From positions 62,001 to 126,000 of the forward strand of contig AP026176.1 in assembly GCA_030295235.1 (NCBI GenBank): DNA of 64,000 bases, given 5' to 3'. The stretch is from Fistulifera solaris (taxonomy: Eukaryota; Bacillariophyta; Bacillariophyceae; Naviculales; Stauroneidaceae). The translations under genes were made by a program, and so were the position numbers. The notes beneath the pieces were generated by a model. That model made no database searches. It worked only from the letters and a program-made list of their open reading frames with translations, and had not been told where the DNA came from. Each line of letters opens with the position of its first letter. Positions within the stretch are counted from its first letter, which is position 1. Positions 1 to 9,611 of this stretch are shown here, one piece after another.

Positions 1-2087
1 CATGTCACGTGGACGATCCATATCACGTGGTCTATTCATGTCTCGGCGATCCATATCATGAGGACGTTCCATGTCTCGTGGTCGTTCCATATCACGTGGT
101 CTACTCATGTCTCGGCGATCCATATGATGAGGACGTTCCATGTCTCGTGACCGTTCCATATCACGACGACGATCCAAATCCCGTGGTCGGTCTATGTCCC
201 TCAAAAGATCCACATCGCGCGGTAGGTCCATCTCTCTTGACCGATCTCCATCCCTCATTCGACCATAGTCACGATCCACTGACCGATCGCTCTTGTGGTC
301 CCTGCGACGATCGCCTCTACTCTTTTTCTTCTTCTTGCGACTGCCACTGCGTGAACGCGACAATTCGTCTCCTTCGCGAGAGTTGCGACGACCGTCGGAG
401 TTTTGTTTCTGCTTTTTGTAGGTGTGACTGTTTCCGTCCTCTTCCCCTTCTTCCCTATCCGAATAACGGTCATGATGACGATGTTGACTTTTCGACAATT
501 TGTCGCGATTTCGTTTATTGTTGCTACCCCGAGACAAATCTGCGTCGGAATGGCCGCGACTTTTCCGTTCGCTGGCATCCTTGACACCAGCATTGTCATG
601 CTTGCTTTTGGAATTACTAGAGTTAGGTTGCGCCAATTCAACTGCGGACATTGATTTTGATAATGGTGCTTTTTGTTGAAATCCTTCCTTCACCACACGT
701 TTCATCATCGATTGATACACTTTGTCAAATTTGGCTTGCGCTTCGTCCGGAGTCCGTCCTTTCAACAACGCTTCTTCTTTGGCCTGTTCTGCGGCGGCCT
801 TGGCTTCCTTGCGTTTCTTTTTGGTTTGAAACTCATGGAAATGCACGCCTTCATCTTCAAAGATGCGTCCTAATAGCGCTGGATCTTGTGGTGCAACTGG
901 CTCCAACCAAAAGTACTTGTGTTGCAAGGAATTGGCGGCCGACACTCGTTTCCGCGGATCCCATTCCAGCATGCGTTCTAATAATGCCAAGGCGGATTCG
1001 GGTATTTTGCTTTCGTATTTGAGTTTGAGTCGATTTGGCAAGTGTTTTGGAACTGTCATTCCCGACGCCGTCCGTTTGGGGTCCTTTTTCAACTGATTTT
1101 GCATATAATCCCAAGTATCGTCCGCCGGCGTCCCCATCATATTCAGTATCAGTTGAAATTGATCCAGTTCTGTCTTTCCCGGAAACAGAGGTTTTCCCAA
1201 AAAGAGTTCGGCCAAAATACACCCAACCGACCAAATATCGACCGCTGGTCCATATTCTTGTGCACCGACAAGAATTTCGGGGGCCTGTACCACAGCGTGA
1301 TCACCTTGTTGGTCAATAAGAGTGCGTCATTACTGTTGGAATATTTGCCTCCGCTTGATGATGACACAGACTGATAAATGGGCGGTTCGATCGAACGCGC
1401 CAAACCAAAATCCGCCAATTTCAATCGAAAATGATTGTCCAGCAAAATGTTACTGCTTTTGATATCGCGATGAATGTACTTGTGTTGATGCAAATACGCC
1501 AAAGCCTGCAGCAATTGCTGCACGATGCATTTGATTTGTACCGGCGTGAAAGGGTGACCAATATCCAGCAGTCCCGACAAGTCGTGTGGCAAATACTCCA
1601 ACACGAGGAACAAATTTCCCTTGTACTTTTCGCGAACATCAATCACCAACGGCTTGTCCGGCTTGGAAGAAGAGGGCATGAGCGGTTCATCTTCGGGATC
1701 TAAATGCTCCACACCTTTACTGGTAACAACTTCGATGAGACGTAACAAATTCGGATGCTGCAAGCGCTTCAATATTTTGATTTCTCGTATCTGTTGCAAC
1801 GAGGTGCCCATGGTAGTTTGTGTGTGTGGATGCGGACGTAACTTTTTGAGGGCAACGACTCGTTGTGTATCTTTACAATACGCGCTATACACTTCTCCAT
1901 ATGTTCCTGATCCGATTTTGGAGGTCAGATCGTAATGTGCTAATGTACGAGTCATTCGATTGCGATGATTCCAGAGATTGTTGTCATCGTGAGAAGTTGT
2001 CGTATCGGGTGTTATCGTATTATTGTGATGTATTGGACCGGAAGATGGCGGTTGGCCGCTTATATGCGAAAGATGATTGTAAGACAT
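1..2087 (-). CDS. CDK9/CDK12-like cyclin-dependent kinase, C-terminus off the left edge
   Basis: A Ser/Thr kinase of the transcriptional CDK group, which in other eukaryotes phosphorylates the RNA polymerase II tail with a cyclin partner. Starting from the ATG at 2087, the ATP loop GSGTYGEV is near residue 59, the lysine of VALKK at 81, the C-helix IREIKIL near 100, HRDIKSSN near 206, DFG at 226, and the activation-loop threonine in TNKVITLWYRPP at 259. A roughly 25-residue insert follows the C-helix. After the kinase domain (core LEWDPRKR) comes a charged tail; its last visible 80 or so residues are a degenerate hexapeptide array of the DMERPR type. The frame breaks at a G run at 1279-1283, one base short for reading PPEILVGAQEYGP; beyond it the kinase core continues perfectly. 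I read that as a sequence error. The stop codon lies outside the window. CDK9 versus CDK12/13 cannot be settled by eye. Confidence 0.85.
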
Positions 2088-2312
2088 AATGATAATGATA
2101 TTTTAATAAGACGAATAAAGGCACGATGATATAGATGAAGGAAATGAAGAGCAACAAAGCTAAAAAATGAAATAATGCGACTGCTTCACAGCCGCGTTTT
2201 GTGTCATGCGCGCGACGAGGCACAGACGAATCGCCCAGATTTTCTGGGAAAGTGAAAACACCGCGCAGACATTTAGAATTTTTGTCTGCCTAAACTAGGC
2301 GTGACTGTATCT

Positions 2313-4290
2313 ACTATAGTCCATTGTGTATGCTCAACTTTCCCATGACTGCACTTCAGTCGTGAATCATCATCCTTTCGACCGACAATGCTGCCTACAA
2401 TTCGCTCATTACACGTCATTGTATTTTTAAGTCGAGGAGCCTTGCGAAACGTTGTCTTCTGAATTTACTATAGACCCAAAGTGATGGTTCAAGGCGACCA
2501 CGACTGCACTTCAGTCGTGAATCATCATCCTTTCGACCGTCAATGCTGCCTACAATTCGCTCGTTCAACAAAAACTTTCGAGCTCCATTTGTCGTTGTTG
2601 CAATAAAATAGTCTTTGGCAGCTTTTGCATTACACGTCATCGTATTTTAAGTCGAGGAGCCTTGCGAAACGTTGTCTTCTGAATTTACTATAGACCCAAA
2701 GTGATGGTTCAAGGAGACCACGACTGCACTTCAGTCGTGAATCATCATCCTTTCGACCGACAATGCTGCCTACAATTCGCTCGTTCAACAAAACATTTCG
2801 AGCTCCGTTTGTCGTTGTTGCAATAAAATAGTCTTTGGCAGCTTTTGCATTACACGTCATCGTATTTTAAGTCGAGGAGCCTTGCGAAACGTTGTCTTCT
2901 GAATTTACTATAGACCCAAAGTGATGGTTCAAGGAGACCACGACTGCACTTCAGTCGTGAATCATCATCCTTTCGACCGACAATGCTGCCTACAATTCGC
3001 TCGTTCAACAAAACATTTCGAGCTCCATTTTTGTCGTTGTTGCAATAAAATAGTCTTTGGCAGCTTTTGCATTACACGTCATCGTATTTTAAGTCGAGGA
3101 GCCTTGCGAAACGTTGTCTTCTGAATTTACTATAGACCCAAAGTGATGGTTCAAGGAGACCACGACTGCACTTCAGTCGTGAATCATCATCCTTTCGACC
3201 GACAATGCTGCCTACAATTCGCTCGTTCAACAAAAAATTTCGAGCTCCGTTTGTCGTTGTTGCAATAAAATAGTCTTTGGCAGCTTTTGCATTACACGTC
3301 ATCGTATTTTAAGTCGAGGAGCCTTGCGAAACGTTGTCTTCTGAATTTACTATAGACCCAAAGTGATGGTTCAAGGAGACCACGACTGCACTTCAGTCGT
3401 GAATCATCGTCCTTTCGACCGTCAATGCTGCCTACAATTCGCTCGTTCAACAAAAAATTTCGAGCTCCATTTGTCGTTGTTGCAATAAAATAGTCTTTGG
3501 CAGCTTTTGCATTACACGTCATCGTATTTTAAGTCGAGGAGCCTTGCGAAACGTTGTCTTCTGAATTTACTATAGACCCAAAGTGATGGTTCAAGGAGAC
3601 CACGACTGCACTTCAGTCGTGAATCATCATCCTTTCGACCGACAATGCTGTCTACAATTCGCTCGTTCAACAAAAAATTTCGAGCTCCATTTGTCGTTGT
3701 TTCAATAAAATAGTCTTTGGCAGCTTTTGCATTACACGTCATCGTATTTTAAGTCGAGGAGCCTTGCGAAACGTTGTCTTCTGAATTTACTATAGACCCA
3801 AAGTGATGGTTCAAGGAGACCACGACTGCACTTCAGTCGTGAATCATCATCCTTTCGACCGACAATGCTGTCTACAATTCGCTCGTTCAACAAAAAATTT
3901 CGAGCTCCATTTGTCGTTGTTGCAATAAAATAGTCTTTGGCAGCTTTTGCATTACACGTCATCGTATTTTAAGTCGAGGAGCCTTGCGAAACGTTGTCTT
4001 CTGAATTTACTATAGACCCAAAGTGATGGTTCAAGGAGACCACGACTGCACTTCAGTCGTGAATCATCATCCTTTCGACCGACAATGCTGCCTACAATTC
4101 GCTCGTTCAACAAAAAATTTCGAGCTCCATTTGTCGTTGTTGCAATAAAATAGTCTTTGGCAGCTTTTGCATTACACGTCATCGTATTTTAAGTCGAGGA
4201 GCCTTGCGAAACGTTGTCTTCCGAACTTGCTATAGACCCAAGTGAAGGTTCAAGGCGACCACGACTGTAGTTCAGTCATGAGTCATGAGA
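2313..4290. repeat. 220-bp satellite array (about 8 full units plus partial ends)
   Basis: Near-identical units of 220 bp repeat head to tail; one landmark, cacgtcatcgtattttaag, recurs at 2634, 2854, 3076, 3296, 3516, 3736, 3956 and 4176. One unit is 2 bp longer (extra TT near 3030). Each unit holds a perfect hairpin, CACGACTG-cactt-CAGTCGTG, and the string TTTACTATAGACCCAAA. The first (2313-2415) and last (after 4176) copies are diverged and truncated, as is usual at array edges. On the minus strand each unit contains a 76-codon open frame, but since 220 is not a multiple of 3 every unit changes frame, so I do not call these genes. Confidence 0.95.
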
Positions 4291-4556
4291 TCGACCGCTT
4301 CCAGATCGTCGTATCGGTACCTAACAATATTTTTCGACACCATTGAGATTCCAAATTCCCTGCTGTCAAAAGTGCGAAAGAAGAGGAAAAGGATCGCTCG
4401 TGTGCTCGTGTGTGCCGCGCGTGTTTTTTTCATTCACCGCTTCGCATCGTGTCAAAAATCGAGCCATCACTGTGCTTTCGTGGTTGAATATATCCTGCAT
4501 TCACTCGACCCCAAAGCAGTTGTTACTCTTCTAATACATTAATTACTCGCAAAATC

Positions 4557-5057
4557 ATGTTGATGAATACCCGCGCTTCTCTTCTTCGCGTCGCAACGAC
4601 TTGGTCGATGTTTCGTCCGGCCGCGCCTTCGACCGCCGCTCGTTGGTTGACGATTTCCGATACTTATTCGAAAAAGGTACGCTTCTGCGTTCGTGTGTTT
4701 GCTTGTAGAAGGAATTATAGCGAGATCGTGAAGACGACGAGCTGTCTTTTCGCAATGTGTTCTGTCGCTGCGATTTCTGCTTGTTTGATTGTTGCACGAG
4801 ACATAGGGCGCATTGACTAACTCACTCTACACGCACAGGAACGAGTGGAAGAAGATCGATACATGCGAGAGCAGGAGAAAAAGTTCTTTGAGCAAAAGAA
4901 AAAAGAGACGGCGAATATGCAGCAAAAGGAAATGGATGAATTTCAAGCCAAAATTGCTCCGGCCATGGCAGAAGCCCATTCGATCTTGAAGGAAAGTGGG
5001 AATGATGTGAGCGACAAAGGCTTGGAAGCCTTGGCGCGATGGAAGTTGGGATTGTAA
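4557..5057 (+). CDS. Mitochondrial F1F0-ATPase inhibitor (IF1 family)
   Basis: A small helical protein that binds the F1 part of mitochondrial ATP synthase and blocks ATP hydrolysis when the proton gradient falls. Two exons, 4557-4676 and 4839-5057, with a 162-bp GT-AG intron, give 112 aa. Residues 1-35 are rich in Arg, Ser, Thr and Ala and lack acidic residues until the end, as in a mitochondrial presequence. Exon 2 begins ERVEEDRYMREQEKKFFEQ, matching the inhibitory helix of the family. A further 45 residues, ending in ARWKLGL, form a C-terminal extension. Met1 and Met3 are both possible starts; Met1 is used here. Frames and splice sites are clean. Confidence 0.85.
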
Positions 5058-5246
5058 GGGAGCAGAATTGGGTTTCTTGCAATAAAATATACATTAAACT
5101 ATAAACAGTTGGTTTCGACAAGCCGAAGATCTTCTATAAATTGATCTGAGCTGCACCACAATCATGAGAGCTTGCCGAGTCTAGTCTAGCACGATATAAA
5201 GTAGCTCTTCAATACGCTATTAAAAAATTAAAAAAACACTCGGATG

Positions 5247-6822
5247 TTATTGTGATAACAGAGTCAACGTTCTGGATGAATACACAACAAAGATAGCGGA
5301 CAGAATTAACACGAAGGTGATCATTTGAAACAAGGCGCCAGCATCCTTCCCGTGCAAAATGTATCCCGATAGAAGAGGAAAGATGATGCGCGCCAAAGAT
5401 CCTGCGGAAGCGAACCAGCCCTGTAGGGTTCCCTGTGGTCGTCGTCCTATCACTGGGGTAGAAGGAAATACATTACGGTTGAGACATTTTCGTTTACAAG
5501 AAATTGCATCCCTTCCTGGTGTTACCTTTGGAAAACAAACCAATCACCGCCGTATGACCAATGGGATATCCTATTGAGTACATGAGAAAGATTGAAACGC
5601 AATACTTCCAAGATGGATTCGTCGCGTCGTCACTATACACAACATAATCATCATTCAGGGCTGGCTCGGGTTCGTTCAGTGTCATGAACAACGCCGAGCT
5701 CAGTGACATGATCATTATTCCTCCCGCAATGAGTTGGACATCCGAAAATAGCTGTGACAAATATCCCATGCTCAACAAACTGGCGACACCACAGGCACCG
5801 CACATTCCCACCCAAAGGCCGGCACGTGTGGACAACAAACCGAAATGCGATTCGGCAATTTTGATGCCCAATGTTTCAAACGCAGCAATGGATCCTTTGG
5901 TACTGATATTCAGTAGCATACATCCCAGTATACAACAATCGTAGATCGATATGGCAATGACGGGGACAATTTCATTCGCGACACGCTCGATTTCTTGTCG
6001 TCGTTCCGATTTCTTCTTGGGGGAACCGTCGACTCCGGATTCTGCCATCTGATCCGTGCGCACTCGTCCTCGAAAGAATGTCAGTAAAATGGCAATCGTT
6101 CCCAGAACAATACACCCCATAAACAACGCCGGAGCGGTAAACATATTGAGAAAGCCCTTGGCATCACGAAAAATGTAATTGAAAAAAGCACCTGCAATCG
6201 GCGTCACGGTGAAACCAGCGTATTGCATGGCCGTCAACCAAGCCATGTACGTTGTACGGTCGCGTTGGGGAGTAATTTCGGCCACAAAGGCACGAGACAC
6301 TCCCAACGTACCCGAACCGATTCCCAAAACCGTTTGTGCGGCCAGCAAGCATTCGGGTCGTCCTACCAGGTACGTGACTGCGTACAGCAGAGTCCCCAGA
6401 AACAAAAAAAGAGCACGAGATCAGAAGTGTTTTCGTATAGCCGATCGTATGCGACCAGCTACCAAAGACTGGATTGACCAAGATCCTTCCAAAGGAAAAA
6501 GCAGCAACGGCATATCCCAAGGTGACCGCCGAACCTCCCAAATGTTCGACAAACAACCACAGCGACGGAAAAAAAGACACCGCGTGTCATATCACCCAAA
6601 AAATATAACTAAGCAAATACAAGCAAATCCGGTAGGATCGTAAATTCCTTCGGCCGATAGCACGGATGAGGCGATACTCGGCGCCAAACTAAAGTCATCG
6701 TGGTTGTCTTCTACTGAATCATTCTCCATATTTCGGTAGCCTGCCTCGACAGTTTCGGCTTTCTTTCGATCATGATTGTTTATCGAGTGCAGATTTGAGC
6801 TGTTGTTGTTGAGTGTTGTCAT
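5247..6822 (-). CDS. Major facilitator superfamily transporter, MFSD8/CLN7-like
   Basis: A polytopic membrane transporter. Exons 6822-5526 and 5452-5247 are joined across a 73-bp GT-AG intron (FSK|VIGRRPQG). The first 65 or so residues are hydrophilic and acidic, followed by the family start LVIFLGDMTRGVFFP, then TM helices and an MFS loop (FGSWSHTIGYTKTLL). GIGSGTLGVSRAFVAE and PQRDRTTYM resemble the MFSD8/SPX-related group, which in animals is lysosomal. A long basic cytosolic loop (KKKSERRQEIERV) divides the two six-helix halves. Three mononucleotide runs on the + strand (A6 at 6598-6603, A7 at 6569-6575, A7 at 6404-6410) are each one base too long to keep frame; with those counted the exons sum to exactly 500 codons. 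The substrate is unknown. A relic of this 5' end lies at 9251-9360. Confidence 0.75.
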
Positions 6823-7059
6823 AGTCCCCTATAATCAATAACAGAAAAGAGGAAACATGAGAAAGAATGAGATGAATGACGACGATCAAGAACGCAGTCG
6901 CAGCATGTGCATTTATGTTTTAACCGGCGTTGACATAACGGTGACAATTACCTACGAGTTTGAGTACCACAATTAATTCCGAAACGTCAAGTCACGGAAT
7001 ATATATACAAAATTCGAAGTGAGAAATTATGGAAGTGTGTGTTTTGGAACGCAGCACAA

Positions 7060-8130
7060 GTGCGCGTTCCAGAATTTCTGGAACAATGTGTTTTAAATAC
7101 TATAGTACGTTTTTTAGAGTCAGAATACAATTTTTGACATTCAACTGAATTTTTCATTGTTCTTTTTACTTTCGTTCAGAAAAACTTCCGATTTCTTAAT
7201 CACTCTAAGGTTACCACGATTAGTGATAAAGCGACAAACATGCGCCGGTTTCCCAGTGCGGAGGTGCGCTGTGGCGCGCCATCTCTCGGATTTCGCAATA
7301 GCATGCTCACCGATCGAACCAACGAAAGACTCCGGCGAGATCGGATAAAGCCACAAGTTTCTGAGTACGGTCTCTTCCATTTATTTCTTTTGCAGCTTTC
7401 TTGCAATTTGAAAGAGGCCATCCAGAAATTCTGGAATCGGAATATTTGAACATACAAGATTCTGTGGGGGTCCAGAAATTCTGGACCATTATTTTTTCTA
7501 CCGAAATGCTGTGTACGTTCCGGGTTATTCTGGACACCGTTTTCCTGAAATTCTGGAAACTGTGTTTTGAATATAACGAAAGAAACTTTATGTTCCAGAA
7601 TTTCTGGAAAAGTTGTTCTACTCATACAGAAATTCTGTGGTGGTCCAGAAATTCTGGACCAGTTTTTTCAATTCTACCGCAATGCTGTACAAGTTCCAGA
7701 ATTTCTTATTGCGGTTTTTTGGATCGTCACAAAAGAATATGAGCGTTCCGAAAAATCTGCCAACTGTGTTTTGATCGAAACGAACGAAAATTTACTCTCC
7801 AGAAATTCAGGAATCGTTATATTTCATCATACAGAAATTCTGTGTATTTCCAGAAATTCTGGACCATAATCGTTTTCGTTCCTATCGAAATGCTGTGCAC
7901 GTTCCAGATTTACTGGACACGGTTGACGAATCATCAAGAAATAATAAGCTTTTCCAGAAGTTCTGGAAACTGTGTTTTGATTATAACGAAAGAAAGTTTA
8001 TGTTCCAAAAATTCTGGACAAGTTATTTCTGATCATACAGAAATTCTTTGGTGGTCCAGAAATTCTGGACCAGTTTTTCAATCCTACCGACATGCAAGCC
8101 GACATGCTGTACAAGTTCCAGACATTCTTA
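7060..8130. repeat. Palindromic repeat block A (TCCAGAA-N-TTCTGGA)
   Basis: At least a dozen copies, full or decayed, of a short palindrome occur here, the best being GGTCCAGAAATTCTGGACC (9-bp arms round one base) near 7470, 7645, 7850 and 8055. Between them lie recurring phrases such as 'ctgtggtggtcc', 'accgaaatgctgtgcacgtt' and 'ataacgaaagaaa', so the block is a decayed tandem array and not chance clustering. The same phrases occur in the blocks at 12300, 13990, 37310 and 55010. No convincing coding region is present. Confidence 0.8.
7135..7395 (-). mobile_element. Relic of the 3' end of a retroelement ORF (same family as 14895-15594)
   Basis: On the minus strand a short segment encodes KWKRPYSETCGFIRSRRSL followed by SLVRSVSMLLRNP, matching the end of the relic at 14895-15594 (KWNKPYSEICGFIR, then SLSLVRSVSMLLRNP). 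The downstream 'aactgaattttt...tttactttcgttcagaaaaa' tail is also shared. This W-x-RPYSE-x-CGF block is familiar from retroelement-type ORFs scattered in stramenopile genomes, probably LINE-like; the family assignment is inference. Only the last 260 bp or so of the element survive, and it is clearly old and non-functional. Confidence 0.5.
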
Positions 8131-8160
8131 TTACGGTGTTTTGGAAATCAAGTAGGCCCT

Positions 8161-8860
8161 GATCCGATCTTCAGGCACAAGCACAACCATGAAACGCGAC
8201 CACTCGAGTATGATTCACAAAATAGTGCAATAATTCAACAAATAAAACGATTGAATAAACATGAAAAGAAGGGGAGCGGCTTGAACGCGATAGCTTTTTG
8301 GAACTCATTGGCTTTTGAGGGCGGTGGGGACTGGGGACTGAAGACTGAAACAAGACTGATACGGTGTTTGCACTTTGCACTACAGTACAAGTACCAGGTA
8401 CTACTTGTAACTATGGTTTTAAGTTACTTATCGTCGAGGCTGACGCAGAAGGGAATTTTGTGTACGAGGATTTGGCCCGACGACTTTGTGAAAGAGGCCC
8501 ACGCACACTTTAGGGGAATCTAATATCGAGTATGCGATGGGTAGTACTATATGATTGGTGAAGGGTGAAGGGGAGGAAAAAATATCTTATTGCACCAGTT
8601 TGAGTCGTGAAACTAATTTGTGATGAGCTCGGTTTCAAAAGGAGCTCATTCATTCACAAAACAATCCAGGTAGAGGCAAAGCTTTGTTTACTTTGTATTT
8701 TATCATTTTGTTTCCGAGGCTAATTGTCGGTGTACACAGTTGACTATTGCACACTGTCCTCATTGATTGTCGTGCGTGACGGAGCGTTCGAATTATTCAA
8801 AAGCTAACAATTTTCTTCTTAAACAGGTAATTTTCTCATCTCTTTTCAGCTCCGCCCGAC
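8161..8860. other. Intergenic stretch, no gene recognised
   Basis: No open frame here looks coding. The stretch holds a 17-mer, agtacaagtaccaggta (8384-8400), repeated exactly at 14318-14334, and a pyrimidine-rich run with two possible 3' splice sites (8820-8850) just before the small ORF at 8861. Confidence 0.5.
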
Positions 8861-9172
8861 ATGGATGACAATCTCATTGAAGAAATCTTACTAAAACTCG
8901 ATCTGCTGCAGATCAGCCAGAACGAACTACGCGCTGAATTACGAGCTCAACGGGCCCGGCGAAACAACAACGTCTACGCCGTACACGATCGTGTTGAAAT
9001 TTTGAACCGGGTGCACAGACCGAAGCATTGGACCGGTCCCTGGACGCCCGAGCTTGCTCAGCAGTCGCAGTATGCCATTGTTACCAGAGTGAACGGTGAT
9101 CGAGTGTCCGTTCTCACCGACATTGGCATACGCACCTGGCGCGCACCGCAAAATCTACGCCGAATCCGCTGA
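8861..9172 (+). CDS. Small ORF with an integrase-tail/SH3-like motif, possibly retroelement-derived
   Basis: A 103-aa frame with ATG at 8861. Residues 1-35 form an amphipathic Leu/Glu/Arg-rich helix. The C-terminal 65 residues (VHDRVEILNRV, RPKHWTGPW, NGDRVSVLTDIGIRTW, RAPQNLRRI) resemble the small beta-barrel 'GDRV...TDxGxxTWRxPxNLRRI' tail found in many stramenopile retroelement-related ORFs. A polypyrimidine tract and 'ttttcag' lie 12 bp upstream, so it may be the second exon of a larger unit. It may be a fossil fragment or a domesticated small protein; no neighbouring element parts were seen. Confidence 0.35.
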   Translation: MDDNLIEEILLKLDLLQISQNELRAELRAQRARRNNNVYAVHDRVEILNRVHRPKHWTGPWTPELAQQSQYAIVTRVNGDRVSVLTDIGIRTWRAPQNLRRIR

Positions 9173-9250
9173 GTCGGCTTTATGAGGAGTTGTTGCTGCC
9201 CAATGAATGAACCACTCTACGCAACAATCACAAAGTAACTAAATGCATGC

Positions 9251-9360
9251 AAGTAAATTTGGTATAATCGTTTATTCATTCTGCCGATAGCACCGAAGAG
9301 GCAGTATTGGGCGCAAGTTGTCGTTTCCATCTGACTCCTCCGTAGACGTGCCAAAAACGA
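9251..9360 (-). pseudogene. Relic of the MFS transporter N-terminal coding region
   Basis: Read on the minus strand, this segment gives APNTASSVLSAE, followed after an in-frame stop by INDYTKFTC. That closely matches APSIASSVLSAE-GIYDPTGFAC of the MFS gene at 5247-6822, and the nucleotides agree well too ('gccgatagcac', 'gaggc', 'gcgc'). It is a truncated paralogous fragment of 100 bp or so, the rest being gone or replaced by unrelated sequence. The parent gene lies only 2.4 kb away in the same orientation, suggesting a local duplication that then decayed. Confidence 0.55.
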
Positions 9361-9611
9361 TTCGATCAATGTATTTCAAAAGTATTGCGTATAATAGTAA
9401 GGCCTCTGTCTGGTGCTCGATAAGCCGGAGAGAGCTATCTCCCTAGGGCCTGGCCTCATCTTTATAGCATCCCACGTATCACGAAGAATAATTTTAAATA
9501 AACACACATATACTCTACAAAGATATGAATGAATTCGAAGTCGCTCAGCAACAGGACCGTCAGCGTCCCATGTTGCGCAGTACCACAAAATGTCGAGCCC
9601 CCGTCCATTCC

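Noticed and set aside
2416-4182. Chain of eight or so identical 76-codon genes on the minus strand
   Set aside because: They follow the 220-bp satellite period exactly, change frame each unit, and have no domain. Read as a stop-poor satellite unit.
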